A stretch of 59,084 bases of DNA from Ruminococcus sp. AM36-2AA. Lineage in GTDB: Bacteria; Bacillota; Clostridia; Lachnospirales; Lachnospiraceae. Below are positions 16,600 to 25,929 of this stretch, piece after piece. The DNA lies in NCBI RefSeq assembly GCF_003461955.1, contig NZ_QTYB01000019.1:1-59084 (forward strand), in the 5' to 3' direction. Under the pieces are notes generated by a model, which worked only from the letters and a program-made list of their open reading frames with translations, was not told the origin of the DNA and made no database searches. Position numbers and translations under genes: made by a program. The first letter of the stretch is position 1. Every line of letters begins with the position of its first letter.

Positions 16600-16848
16600 A
16601 TGAAAATTTACACTTATCAGGGAAGAAAGAACGTTTCCGGAGAAAAAATACGTCAGATGAGAAATATAAAACGGATGTCACAGTCAGATCTGGCGGCAAA
16701 AATGCAGGTGGAAGGTGTGATGCTGGAACGTGACAGTATCAGCAGGATCGAAGGCGGAGAACGTTTTGTGGCAGATTATGAACTGAGAGTGTTTGCAAAA
16801 GTGCTGGGTGTGGATGTGAAGTGGCTACTGAACGAAGAGTGCTCCTGA
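16600..16848 (+). CDS. Small XRE-family HTH regulator
   Basis: 82 residues. An HTH_3-type domain covers most of it: VSGEKIRQMRNIKRMSQSDL, RDSISRIEGGERFVADYELR, VFAKVLGVDVKWLL. Start at ATG 16600; the frame is open further up to 16528 but that part lies inside the inverted repeat. Probably an autoregulated repressor (inference). The next gene downstream is under a lysine riboswitch and terminator, so it is unlikely to be in the same unit. Confidence 0.85.
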   Translation: MKIYTYQGRKNVSGEKIRQMRNIKRMSQSDLAAKMQVEGVMLERDSISRIEGGERFVADYELRVFAKVLGVDVKWLLNEECS

Positions 16849-16982
16849 GATCAGCAGCATGATAATTGGTATGACTGATATTTATACAGCAAACTACTTG
16901 ATATTTATGTCGGAAACTGCTACAGTATAAAGAAAAAAGGCGACCGGGAAACCTTGCGGGGGTAAACGGTCACGGATAAAGA

Positions 16983-17141
16983 GATAGAGGCGCGGATTTT
17001 ATCAGTATTTATGGACGAGAGGCCCTGGCAGGTTGTCCATAAAGAAAGGAAAATCTGCCGAAGTGCTCTGAAAGGCCAGATGACAGGGTACTGGGATAAC
17101 GCAGAATATGCGTTGTACTGTCACGGATGTGGAGCGCTATC
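16983..17141 (+). promoter_or_regulatory. Lysine riboswitch (L box)
   Basis: The stretch has the hallmarks of the lysine aptamer: P1 pairing of GATAGAGGCGC (16983-16993) with GAGCGCTATC (17132-17141), the conserved internal parts GACGAGAGGCCC, GAAAGGAAAATCTGCCGAAG, CTGAAAGGCCAG, and the closing CTGTCACGGATGTGGAGCGC. The gene controlled is the NhaC-type transporter at 17231. In this class lysine binding normally favours the downstream terminator, which is present at 17170-17207. Confidence 0.88.
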
Positions 17142-17169
17142 GTAAGTTGAATAAAGAAGATTATTTAAC

Positions 17170-17207
17170 CGGAGGTGTTCTTAAGAAGGGACAGCCTCCG
17201 TTTTTTT
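17170..17207 (+). terminator. Riboswitch expression-platform terminator
   Basis: CGGAGG (17170-17175) pairs with CCTCCG (17195-17200); an inner TTCTTAAGAA palindrome extends it; T7 follows. It sits between the aptamer and the start codon at 17231. Confidence 0.85.
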
Positions 17208-17230
17208 GTCCCCGAAAAGGGAGGAGAAAA

Positions 17231-18865
17231 ATGAGTAAAAAAGCAGGAACAGCATTGTCTGTTATGGCAATGGTATTCATGGGCGCACTGGCAAGTCCCC
17301 TGACTGTGCTGGCTGCGGATGCGGAGGAGACTTATCAGCCTGCTCTGTATGCAACAATCTGGGCACTGCTTCCACCTCTTGTAGCGATCATCCTTGCGCT
17401 GATCACAAAAGAAGTATACAGTTCTCTGTTTGTGGGAATTGTAGTAGGAGCACTGCTTTATTCCGGATTCAAATTCGAAGGAACAGTAACACAGATTTTT
17501 GAGGGAGGAATCATCAAGGTTCTTTCTGACAGCTATAACGTAGGTATCCTGATCTTCCTGGTAATCCTGGGATCTGTGGTATGTATGATGAACAAGGCCG
17601 GCGGCTCCGCCGCATTCGGACGATGGGCCAGCAAAAAGATCCACACGCGTGTGGGCGCGGAACTTGCAGCGATCATCCTTGGAGTCCTGATCTTCATTGA
17701 CGATTATTTTAACTGCCTGACAGTAGGAAGCGTTATGCGTCCGGTAACAGACAGACATCATGTATCCAGAGCGAAATTTGCATACCTGATCGATGCGACA
17801 GCCGCTCCGGTATGTATCATCGCACCGATCTCATCCTGGGCTGCTGCAGTCAGCGGATTCGTAGAGGGACAGGATGGACTTGCGATTTTTGTAAGAACCA
17901 TCCCGTATAACTTTTACGCGATCCTTACTATTGTAATGATGGTTGGCATGGTACTGATGAAAACCGAGTTTGGTGCCATGAGAACACATGAGATCAATGC
18001 GCTGAACGGAGATCTTTATACAACATCTGCAAGACCGTATGAGAATGCAACGGATGATGAGACACCGAATCCGAGAGGAAAGGTGATCGATCTTGTGATC
18101 CCGATCGTTGTGCTTGTTATCTGCTGTGTCATCAGTATGATCTACACAGGAGGATTTTTCAGTGGAACAGATTTTGTTACCGCATTTTCACAGAGTGATG
18201 CCTCTACAGGCCTTGCAATGGGAAGTGCTTTTGGTCTGGTGTTTGCCATTATTTTCTATATGATCCGCCGTGTGATCAATTTCAGAGATTGTATGGGATG
18301 CATCCCGGAAGGCTTCAAGGCTATGGTACCGGCGATCATGATCCTGACCTTTGCATGGACACTGAAGGCTATGACAGACTCACTTGGTGCAGCAGTATTC
18401 GTAGAAGAAGCAATGCGTTCTGTTGCCGGTGGTATTGAAGTTATCCTTCCGGCCATTATTTTCCTGGTTGGATGCGGACTTGCATTTGCTACAGGTACTT
18501 CCTGGGGAACCTTTGGTATCCTGATCCCGATCGTTGTTGCGGTATTTGAGAAATCCAGTCCTGAGATGATGATCATTTCCATGTCTGCCTGCATGGCAGG
18601 TGCAGTTTGCGGAGACCACTGCTCACCGATCTCTGATACAACGATCATGGCTTCCGCAGGAGCACAGTGTGATCATGTGACTCACGTTTCCACACAGCTT
18701 CCGTATGCGATCCTGGCTGCAGCAGTATCCTTTGTAACTTATATTGTTGCAGGCTTTGTAAAAACAGCATGGATCGCTCTTCCGGTGGGAATCGTGCTGA
18801 TGCTGATCGTACTTTTTGTCATTAAAATGATGAACCCGATGCCGGTTGAGAAACCAACAGAATAA
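17231..18865 (+). CDS. NhaC-family transporter, probable lysine transporter
   Basis: 544 residues with about 12 transmembrane helices and an N-terminal hydrophobic leader-like segment (GTALSVMAMVFMGALASP, ending LAADAEE). It belongs to the NhaC Na+/H+ antiporter superfamily: IDDYFNCLTVGSVMRPVTDRH, SSWAAAVSGFVEG, GTSWGTFGILIPIVVAVF, GDHCSPISDTTIMASAG. Members controlled by lysine riboswitches were proposed to carry lysine (LysW type, comparative genomics). Because an L box and terminator sit directly upstream, I favour lysine uptake or exchange over pure Na+/H+ transport. Start at ATG 17231 (RBS GGGAGGAG); an in-frame ATG at 17108 lies inside the aptamer. Confidence 0.9.
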   Translation: MSKKAGTALSVMAMVFMGALASPLTVLAADAEETYQPALYATIWALLPPLVAIILALITKEVYSSLFVGIVVGALLYSGFKFEGTVTQIFEGGIIKVLSDSYNVGILIFLVILGSVVCMMNKAGGSAAFGRWASKKIHTRVGAELAAIILGVLIFIDDYFNCLTVGSVMRPVTDRHHVSRAKFAYLIDATAAPVCIIAPISSWAAAVSGFVEGQDGLAIFVRTIPYNFYAILTIVMMVGMVLMKTEFGAMRTHEINALNGDLYTTSARPYENATDDETPNPRGKVIDLVIPIVVLVICCVISMIYTGGFFSGTDFVTAFSQSDASTGLAMGSAFGLVFAIIFYMIRRVINFRDCMGCIPEGFKAMVPAIMILTFAWTLKAMTDSLGAAVFVEEAMRSVAGGIEVILPAIIFLVGCGLAFATGTSWGTFGILIPIVVAVFEKSSPEMMIISMSACMAGAVCGDHCSPISDTTIMASAGAQCDHVTHVSTQLPYAILAAAVSFVTYIVAGFVKTAWIALPVGIVLMLIVLFVIKMMNPMPVEKPTE

Positions 18866-18910
18866 CAGACTGACCCAATGTGGGGCAGATTCCCCCATGA
18901 ATGTCAAATA

Positions 18911-18952
18911 AAAGGCAGTGACGGAAAGAAATTTCCGAAGCTGCCTTTTTTG
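18911..18952 (+). terminator. Terminator after the NhaC-type gene
   Basis: Stem AAGGCAG (18912-18918) with CTGCCTT (18941-18947), inner GGAAA/TTTCC pairing, then a T-run. Confidence 0.85.
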
Positions 18953-19042
18953 TGCTTTCTATAATAATTCTCTTATGTTATAATGCAGGACAGACAGCAA
19001 ATAGTAAATGATCATATATAGTTTTAAGGAACAGGAGTAAGA

Positions 19043-19885
19043 ATGATAGAATTAGGTAAAAAACAGAAATTACTGGTTGTAAAAACCGTAGATTTCGGAA
19101 TATATCTTGGAGAGGACCGAAATGCACCGCAGAACGAGCGTGTGCTTCTTCCATCCAAACAGGTACCGGAAGGAACCAAAGTAGGTGATGAGATCGAGGT
19201 ATTCATCTACAAAGATTCTCAGGACAGACTGATCGCTACCACCCGTGAGCCGATGCTTCAGGTGGGACAGACAGCAGTCCTTAAGGTTAAACAGGTCACC
19301 AGGATCGGTGCTTTTCTTGACTGGGGACTGGAGAAAGATCTTCTTCTTCCGTATCATGAGCAGACCAACAGAGTCCGTGAGGGGGAAGAATGTCTGGTAG
19401 CTCTTTATGTAGATAAGAGCAGCAGACTCTGTGCAACCATGAAAGTATATCATTATCTTTCAACCAGAACTCCTTATGTACCGGGAGATATGGTAAAGGG
19501 CCGTGTCTATGAGATCAGCGGAAACTTCGGTGTTTTTGTTGCGGTAGATGATAAATATTCCGCACTGATCCCTGCAAGAGAGGCAACCGGCAAATACAGA
19601 CCGGGAGCTATTCTTGATCTTCGTGTCACTGAGGTAAAAGAGGATGGCAAGATGAATGTCAGTGACCGTCAGAAAGCCTACATCCAGATCAATGAGGATG
19701 CAGAGAGCGTACTCAGCGTAATCGAGGAATTTGCAGGCGTGCTGCCATTTGATGATCATGCTTCACCGGAAGTCATCAAGAGAGAGTTTGGTCTCAGCAA
19801 GAACGCATTCAAGCGTGCGGTCGGCCATCTGATGAAAGAAGGAAAAGTAGAGATCCGTGATAAGAGGATCTACATTAAAAAATAA
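19043..19885 (+). CDS. cvfB: S1-domain RNA-binding protein CvfB
   Basis: 280 residues with the CvfB/YitL layout: three S1-like OB domains (residues about 1-60, 70-130, 150-215; for example VKQVTRIGAFLDWGLEKDLLL and GRVYEISGNFGVFVAVDD) and a C-terminal winged helix (REFGLSKNAFKRAVGHLMKE, GKVEIRDKRIYI). In Staphylococcus, CvfB influences virulence gene expression; in other Firmicutes it is a conserved RNA-binding protein of unclear role. Start ATG 19043 follows AGGAACAGGAG. A large hairpin separates it from dnaE. Confidence 0.93.
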   Translation: MIELGKKQKLLVVKTVDFGIYLGEDRNAPQNERVLLPSKQVPEGTKVGDEIEVFIYKDSQDRLIATTREPMLQVGQTAVLKVKQVTRIGAFLDWGLEKDLLLPYHEQTNRVREGEECLVALYVDKSSRLCATMKVYHYLSTRTPYVPGDMVKGRVYEISGNFGVFVAVDDKYSALIPAREATGKYRPGAILDLRVTEVKEDGKMNVSDRQKAYIQINEDAESVLSVIEEFAGVLPFDDHASPEVIKREFGLSKNAFKRAVGHLMKEGKVEIRDKRIYIKK

Positions 19886-19898
19886 CAAGGTGTTGACC

Positions 19899-19968
19899 GG
19901 CTCCGGATCAGACACGCTCCGGCACGTTCCGAGAAAAGTGCAGAGCGGGGAGGATCCGGAGCCCTGTT
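19899..19968 (+). terminator. Large structured terminator between cvfB and dnaE
   Basis: 11-bp perfect outer stem (19899-19909 GGCTCCGGATC with 19953-19963) enclosing about 43 bases that can fold further (GCTCCGGCACGTTCC / GAGCGGGGAGG), then CTGTTTTTAC. Unusually large for a simple terminator. Confidence 0.65.
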
Positions 19969-19990
19969 TTTACAGTAAGGAGAGAAGGAT

Positions 19991-22900
19991 TTGGAGTTTA
20001 CACATTTACATGTCCATACAGAATACAGTCTTCTGGATGGCTCCAATAAGATCAAAGAGTATGTAGCCAGAGTAAAAGAACTGGGAATGGACAGCGCGGC
20101 GATCACCGATCATGGCGTTATGTATGGTGTGATCGATTTTTACAGGGCTGCCAGAGAAGCCGGGATCAATCCCATCCTGGGATGCGAGGTTTATGTGGCT
20201 CCGGGTTCCCGCTTTGAACGTGAAGTGGGAAGTGGCGATGACCGTTATTACCACCTGGTTCTGCTGGCCGAGAATAATCAGGGCTACAGCAACCTGATGA
20301 AGATTGTATCCAAGGCATTTGTGGAAGGCTTTTATTACAAGCCACGTGTGGATCTGGAACTTCTGGAAAAATATCACGAGGGGATTATTGCCTTAAGTGC
20401 CTGCCTGGCAGGAGAGGTCGCAAGGTATCTTGCCCGTGGAATGTATGAGGATGCAAAAATCGCAGCCCTGCGTTATCAGGATATTTTTGGAAAAGGAAAT
20501 TTCTTCCTGGAGCTTCAGGATCATGGAATTCCGGAGCAGCAGACGGTAAACCAGCAGCTTCTCCGCATGCACAGAGAGACAGGAATCGACCTGGTTGCTA
20601 CCAATGACGTGCATTATACCATGGCTGAGGATGCGGAGCCCCATGACGTGCTCCTCTGTCTGCAGACCCAGAAAAAACTCAGCGATGAGAACAGAATGCG
20701 CTATGAGGGCGGCCAGTATTATGTGAAATCTCCAGAAGAGATGGCGAGACTTTTTCCATATGCTCTGGAAGCTCTGGAAAATACCCACAAGATCGCGCTG
20801 CGCTGCCACGTGGAGATCGAATTCGGCGTGACCAAGCTGCCGAAATATGATGTGCCCGACGGACTGACCTCCTGGGAGTATCTGAACAAGCTTTGCCATG
20901 AAGGGCTGGAACAGCGTTATCATCCGGTAACCGATGCGCTGAAAAAACGCCTGGATTATGAGCTGTCCACCATCAAAAACATGGGATATGTAGATTACTT
21001 CCTCATTGTGTGGGACTTCATCAAATATGCCAGAGACAATGATATCATGGTCGGCCCTGGACGAGGTTCTGCCGCAGGAAGTCTGGTTGCTTATACCCTT
21101 GGAATCACCCAGCTGGACCCGATCCGGTATGATCTTCTCTTTGAGCGTTTCCTGAATCCGGAACGAGTATCCATGCCGGATATTGATGTGGACTTCTGCT
21201 TTGAACGAAGACAGGAAGTTATCGATTATGTACGGCGGAAATATGGCGATGACTGCGTGGTTCAGATCGTTACCTTCGGTACTTTGGCAGCCCGCGGTGT
21301 GATCCGTGATGTAGGCCGTGTTCTGGACATGCCTTATGCCCAGGTAGACACCATCGCCAAGATGGTTCCACAGGAGCCAAATATCACCATTGATAAGGCA
21401 CTGGGAATGAATCCGGAGTTCCGGAAAGCCTATGAGGAACAGGAAGATATCCACCGCCTGATCGACCTTGCCAAGCGTCTGGAGGGTCTGCCAAGACATA
21501 CTTCCATGCATGCAGCAGGTGTTGTGATCAGCCAGAAAGACGTATCCGAATACGTACCTCTTTCCAGAGCCCAGGACGGTTCCATTGTCACACAGTTTAC
21601 CATGACAACACTGGAAGAGCTGGGACTTCTGAAAATGGATTTCCTGGGGTTACGTACCCTGACCGTTATCCAGAACGCGGTAAAAATGATAGAACAGAGT
21701 ACCGGCGTTTTCCTGGATATGCAGAAAATTGATTACAACGACAAAAAAGTACTGGATTCTCTCGGAACAGGACGTACTGACGGCGTGTTCCAGCTCGAGA
21801 GTGCCGGAATGAAAAACTTCATGAAGGAACTGAAGCCTCAGAGCCTTGAGGATGTCATCGCGGGAATTTCCCTTTACCGTCCGGGTCCCATGGATTTCAT
21901 TCCGCAGTACATCCGCGGAAAAAACCGTCCGGATACCATCCGTTATGACTGCCCGCAGATGGAGCCCATCCTGAAGCCGACCTATGGCTGTATCGTATAC
22001 CAGGAGCAGGTTATGCAGATCGTCCGTGATCTTGCAGGCTATACTCTTGGACGAAGCGACCTGGTGCGCCGTGCCATGTCCAAGAAGAAAGCTTCTGTTA
22101 TGGCAAAAGAGCGCCAGAATTTCGTTTACGGAAATGTGGAAGAGGGGGTTCCGGGCTGTATCGCCAACGGCATTTCCGAGGAGATCGCAAACAAGATCTA
22201 CGATGAGATGACAGACTTTGCGAAGTATGCTTTCAATAAGTCTCACGCTGCCGCTTATGCGGTGGTTTCCTATCAGACCGCATATCTGAAATACTACTAT
22301 CCGGTAGAATTCATGGCTGCGCTGATGACGTCCGTTGTGGAAATGCCAAACAAGGTAGCGGAGTATATTTCCGTATGCCGTCAGATGGGAATCCAGATCC
22401 TTCCGCCGGATATCAATCATGGCATGTATGGTTTTTCTGTTGACAACGGTGCCATCCGCTATGCACTTTCTGCTATCAAGAGTATCGGCCGCCCGGTTAT
22501 TGAGGGGATTGTGCGGGAACGAGAGGAGCACGGGGAATATACTTCCCTGAAAACTTTTGTGGAGCGAAATATTGATCAGATCAACAAACGTGTTGTGGAA
22601 AATCTGATCAAGGCCGGAGCACTGGACTGTCTGGAAGGAAACCGGAAACAGAAGATGACCATATATACGCAGATCATCGACAGTATCAACCAGGACAAAA
22701 AGCACACCATGGCCGGACAGTTGAGCCTTTTTGATATTGCTTCTGAGGAAGATAAAAAGGAATTTGAGATCCGTATGCCGCAGGTTGAGGAATATCCGAA
22801 AGAGATCATCCTGACCTTCGAAAAAGAAGTTCTTGGCATTTATCTCAGCGGCCATCCACTGGAGCGCTACCGGAATATGATGGAAAAAATGATCTCTGCA

Positions 22901-23458
22901 AAAACGTCGGATTTCCAGCCGGATGATGAAACCGGAATTCCGGAAGTCTACGATAACCAGAAAGTGATCGTAGGCGGAATGATTACGGATAAAACCATAA
23001 AATATACAAAGAATAATAAGGTAATGGCGTTCCTTACCGTAGAAGATCTGGTAGGCACCGTGGAAGTTGTGGTATTTCCGCGTGATTACGAAAAATGCCA
23101 GATGTTCCTGAACGAAGATGCCAGACTTTTCATCCAGGGAAGAGTATCTGCGGAAGACGACAAAGCCAGCAAACTGATCCTGGAAAAAGTCCGTACCTTC
23201 GATGATATGCCAAAAGAACTGTGGATCCAGTTCGAAAGCCGGGAAGACTACGCAAAAGCCGAGACCGGTCTGGTAGATGATCTGATGTCATCCAGAGGAA
23301 ACAGCAGTGTGGTTATTTATCTCAAAGATGTCAAGGCAATGAAGAAACTTCCGCCTGCCTATCAGGTCCATATCGAGGATTCCTGGCTGAAACACATGTG
23401 TGAAAAATATGGAAGTTCCAATGTTAAAATTGTGGACAGAGTATTGAAAAACTTATAA
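19991..23458 (+). CDS. dnaE: DNA polymerase III alpha subunit
   Basis: 1155 residues, replicative/repair polymerase DnaE type. The N-terminal PHP domain is clear (FTHLHVHTEYSLLDGSNKIK, AITDHGVMYGVIDFY). Catalytic palm: GPGRGSAAGSLVAY and the acidic MPDIDVDFCFERR; then the beta-binding and HhH region, and the C-terminal OB domain (KVIVGGMITDKTIKYTKNN to about residue 1070). The start is TTG at 19991: AAGGAGAGAAGG lies just upstream and the PHP motif starts within five residues. Clostridia also carry PolC, so DnaE is probably the lagging-strand/priming partner. Confidence 0.97.
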   Translation: MEFTHLHVHTEYSLLDGSNKIKEYVARVKELGMDSAAITDHGVMYGVIDFYRAAREAGINPILGCEVYVAPGSRFEREVGSGDDRYYHLVLLAENNQGYSNLMKIVSKAFVEGFYYKPRVDLELLEKYHEGIIALSACLAGEVARYLARGMYEDAKIAALRYQDIFGKGNFFLELQDHGIPEQQTVNQQLLRMHRETGIDLVATNDVHYTMAEDAEPHDVLLCLQTQKKLSDENRMRYEGGQYYVKSPEEMARLFPYALEALENTHKIALRCHVEIEFGVTKLPKYDVPDGLTSWEYLNKLCHEGLEQRYHPVTDALKKRLDYELSTIKNMGYVDYFLIVWDFIKYARDNDIMVGPGRGSAAGSLVAYTLGITQLDPIRYDLLFERFLNPERVSMPDIDVDFCFERRQEVIDYVRRKYGDDCVVQIVTFGTLAARGVIRDVGRVLDMPYAQVDTIAKMVPQEPNITIDKALGMNPEFRKAYEEQEDIHRLIDLAKRLEGLPRHTSMHAAGVVISQKDVSEYVPLSRAQDGSIVTQFTMTTLEELGLLKMDFLGLRTLTVIQNAVKMIEQSTGVFLDMQKIDYNDKKVLDSLGTGRTDGVFQLESAGMKNFMKELKPQSLEDVIAGISLYRPGPMDFIPQYIRGKNRPDTIRYDCPQMEPILKPTYGCIVYQEQVMQIVRDLAGYTLGRSDLVRRAMSKKKASVMAKERQNFVYGNVEEGVPGCIANGISEEIANKIYDEMTDFAKYAFNKSHAAAYAVVSYQTAYLKYYYPVEFMAALMTSVVEMPNKVAEYISVCRQMGIQILPPDINHGMYGFSVDNGAIRYALSAIKSIGRPVIEGIVREREEHGEYTSLKTFVERNIDQINKRVVENLIKAGALDCLEGNRKQKMTIYTQIIDSINQDKKHTMAGQLSLFDIASEEDKKEFEIRMPQVEEYPKEIILTFEKEVLGIYLSGHPLERYRNMMEKMISAKTSDFQPDDETGIPEVYDNQKVIVGGMITDKTIKYTKNNKVMAFLTVEDLVGTVEVVVFPRDYEKCQMFLNEDARLFIQGRVSAEDDKASKLILEKVRTFDDMPKELWIQFESREDYAKAETGLVDDLMSSRGNSSVVIYLKDVKAMKKLPPAYQVHIEDSWLKHMCEKYGSSNVKIVDRVLKNL

Positions 23459-23526
23459 AAATGCTATAAACTATATCCGAATATGTGTATTACAATAGGT
23501 TGTTTCATAAGATGGAGGATAACAAT

Positions 23527-24516
23527 ATGGCAGAGAACAAAATCAAAACGATCGGCGTTTTGACCAGTGGCGGTGACGCACCTGGAATGAATGCTGCAAT
23601 CCGTGCTGTTGTCAGAAGAGGATTAAGCAGCGGACTGAACGTAAAGGGAATCTATAAAGGATACAGCGGTCTCTTAAATGAAGAGATCAGAGACATGACA
23701 GCAAGAGATGTTTCCGATACGATTGAGCGAGGCGGAACAATTCTTTATACTGCCAGATGTGCAGAGATGAGAACAGAGGAAGGACAGCAGCAGGCTGCAG
23801 AGATCTGCAGAAAGCATGGAATCGACGGCCTTGTTGTTATCGGTGGAGACGGTTCCTTCGCAGGTGCTCAGAAACTTGCGAACCTTGGAATCAATACCAT
23901 TGGCCTGCCGGGAACCATTGACCTTGATATCGCATGTACCGAGTACACCATCGGTTTCGATACAGCTGTAAACACAGCGATGGAAGCCATCGATAAGGTA
24001 CGTGATACATCCACATCCCATGAGAGATGCAGTATCATCGAGGTTATGGGACGTAACGCCGGATACCTTGCAGTATGGTGCGGTATCGCAAACGGTGCTG
24101 AGGATATCCTGATCCCGGAGAAATATGATTACGACGAGCAGAAGCTTATTGACAATATCGTAGAGAGCCGTAAGAAAGGCAAGAAACACCATATCATCGT
24201 AAATGCTGAGGGTATCGGCCATTCAGAGGCTATGGCAAAACGTATCGAGGCTGCAACAGGCATCGAGACACGTGCAACTATCCTTGGTCACATGCAGCGT
24301 GGTGGAAGCCCTACATGTAAGGACCGTGTATATGCGTCCATGATGGGTGCTCTTGCAGTAGACCTTCTTGTTGCCGGTAAACGCAGCCGTGTTGTTGGAT
24401 ATCGCCACGGTGAGTTCGTTGATTTTGACATCAATGAGGCTCTTGCAATGCAGAAGAATGTAGATTCCTACATGTGGGAGGTTTGCAATTCTCTTTCTCA
24501 CAACTACAATAAATAA
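23527..24516 (+). CDS. pfkA: ATP-dependent 6-phosphofructokinase
   Basis: 329 residues, PFK family A. It phosphorylates fructose 6-phosphate in glycolysis. Motifs: IGVLTSGGDAPGMNAAIRAV (residues 8-27), GGDGSFAGA, GTIDLDI with the catalytic TxDxD, EVMGRNAGYLA, and HMQRGGSPTCKDR. The GGDGS glycine (not Asp) at the ATP/PPi site fits ATP use. I chose ATG 23527 because AGATGGAGG lies just upstream; an in-frame start at 23485 adds 14 non-conserved residues. It ends 5 bases before the K+ transporter gene. Confidence 0.96.
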   Translation: MAENKIKTIGVLTSGGDAPGMNAAIRAVVRRGLSSGLNVKGIYKGYSGLLNEEIRDMTARDVSDTIERGGTILYTARCAEMRTEEGQQQAAEICRKHGIDGLVVIGGDGSFAGAQKLANLGINTIGLPGTIDLDIACTEYTIGFDTAVNTAMEAIDKVRDTSTSHERCSIIEVMGRNAGYLAVWCGIANGAEDILIPEKYDYDEQKLIDNIVESRKKGKKHHIIVNAEGIGHSEAMAKRIEAATGIETRATILGHMQRGGSPTCKDRVYASMMGALAVDLLVAGKRSRVVGYRHGEFVDFDINEALAMQKNVDSYMWEVCNSLSHNYNK

Positions 24517-24521
24517 AAAAT

Positions 24522-25916
24522 ATGAACTTGAAAAAAGTTTCAGACGGATTGCATAAACTGAATACGTCACAAATAATTGCCCTCGGCTTTGCGGGGGTGA
24601 TTTTTGTAGGCGGATTTATTTTGTGGCTGCCGTTCTGCAGTGCACCCGGGCAGGCTGTTACCTTCCCGGATGCTGTTTTTACAGCGGCAACCAGCGTATG
24701 TGTGACGGGACTTTCCACAGTTGTTATGGCAGTCCAGTGGAGCCCCATTGGAAAAGCGGTTATCCTGTGCCTGATACAGATCGGCGGGATCGGACTGATC
24801 GCACTGGCGAATATGATATTCATCAGCCTCCGGCGGAAAATTTCCCTGAAAAACCGGCGGATCATCAAGGAATCCTATAACCTGGATGAAATGGGTGGAG
24901 TCGTGGCTGTAGTCCGCAGTGTGGTGAAATGCGTGTTTCTTGCAGAAGGAATCGGTGCGGTCCTGTATGCGTTTTGCTTTGTACCGGAATTTGGAATAAA
25001 AAAAGGTCTGGTGCATGCCATATTTCTGGCGGTATCTGCATTCTGCAACGCAGGGATCGATCTTTTCGGGGAAACAAGCCTTTCGGTATATGTGAGCAAT
25101 CCGCTGGTCAATATCACTACGATTGGCCTGATCATTGTGTCAGGTCTTGGATTTATCGTCTGGTGGGATCTGTGGGATAAATTCCGCAAGGTTCTGAGAA
25201 AAGAGCTCTCCCCATCCAGAGTTTTTCGTGTACTGCGGCTTCAGAGCAAGCTGGTCCTTACGATGACCGGGATCCTGGTATTTTCAGGAGCATTTCTGGT
25301 ATTTATCTTTGAATCCGGAAACCCTTCCACGCTAAAGGGGGCACCACTGGGAACAAAGCTCATGGCATCCTTTTTCCAGTCAGTGACAACACGTACGGCG
25401 GGATTTTATACCATGGATCAGTCGCTTTTGTCCACACCTACCGTGATCATCTCCCTACTGTGGATGTTTATCGGAGGATCACCCATGGGCACTGCCGGTG
25501 GTGTGAAGACTACTACCATTGCGGTTCTGATCCTTTCTATTGCAGCATATCTTCAGGGAAAAAAGGATGTAGAGGTATACGGCCGCAGGATCCGTGAGAG
25601 CTATCTCCGTTCTGCCATGGTTGTTGCAGGAACCAGTGTGTTGATCCTTTTTACCATGACGGTGCTTTTGTCCGCAGTAATGCCGGGAGTGGATCTGGCA
25701 GATGTTTTATATGAGATCACTTCTGCGGGGGCTACAGTAGGACTTTCCAGAGGACTGACACCTCAGCTGAATGTGGCAGGCAAGTGGATTGTGATCCTTA
25801 CCATGTATCTGGGACGTATCGGACCACTGACACTGGGAACTGCAGTTGTGGTGCGTGTGCGTAACAGGCCGGGAAGCACGACTCATCTCGGGGAAGAAGA
25901 TATCATGATCGGTTAA
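24522..25916 (+). CDS. ktrB: K+ transporter KtrB/TrkH membrane subunit
   Basis: 464 residues, four repeated M1-P-M2 units of the TrkH/KtrB family. Selectivity-filter loops with the key glycines are seen: ATSVCVTGLST, SAFCNAGIDLFG, SVTTRTAGFYTMD and ITSAGATVGLSRGLTPQL. It moves K+ (with Na+ in Ktr systems) across the cell membrane. It is only 5 bases after pfkA and 13 bases before its KtrA partner, so the three may share transcripts. KtrB versus TrkH cannot be fixed by eye; length and the single-RCK partner favour Ktr. Confidence 0.94.
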   Translation: MNLKKVSDGLHKLNTSQIIALGFAGVIFVGGFILWLPFCSAPGQAVTFPDAVFTAATSVCVTGLSTVVMAVQWSPIGKAVILCLIQIGGIGLIALANMIFISLRRKISLKNRRIIKESYNLDEMGGVVAVVRSVVKCVFLAEGIGAVLYAFCFVPEFGIKKGLVHAIFLAVSAFCNAGIDLFGETSLSVYVSNPLVNITTIGLIIVSGLGFIVWWDLWDKFRKVLRKELSPSRVFRVLRLQSKLVLTMTGILVFSGAFLVFIFESGNPSTLKGAPLGTKLMASFFQSVTTRTAGFYTMDQSLLSTPTVIISLLWMFIGGSPMGTAGGVKTTTIAVLILSIAAYLQGKKDVEVYGRRIRESYLRSAMVVAGTSVLILFTMTVLLSAVMPGVDLADVLYEITSAGATVGLSRGLTPQLNVAGKWIVILTMYLGRIGPLTLGTAVVVRVRNRPGSTTHLGEEDIMIG

Positions 25917-25929
25917 ACAGGAGAATAAA

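Noticed and set aside
17108..17230. Upstream start of the NhaC-type transporter at 17108
   Set aside because: That ATG lies inside the lysine aptamer and the frame crosses the terminator; ATG 17231 has the RBS and the leader-like N-terminus.
20393..22855. Long - strand open frames (372 and 401 codons)
   Set aside because: Shadows of dnaE, which has full domain evidence on the + strand.
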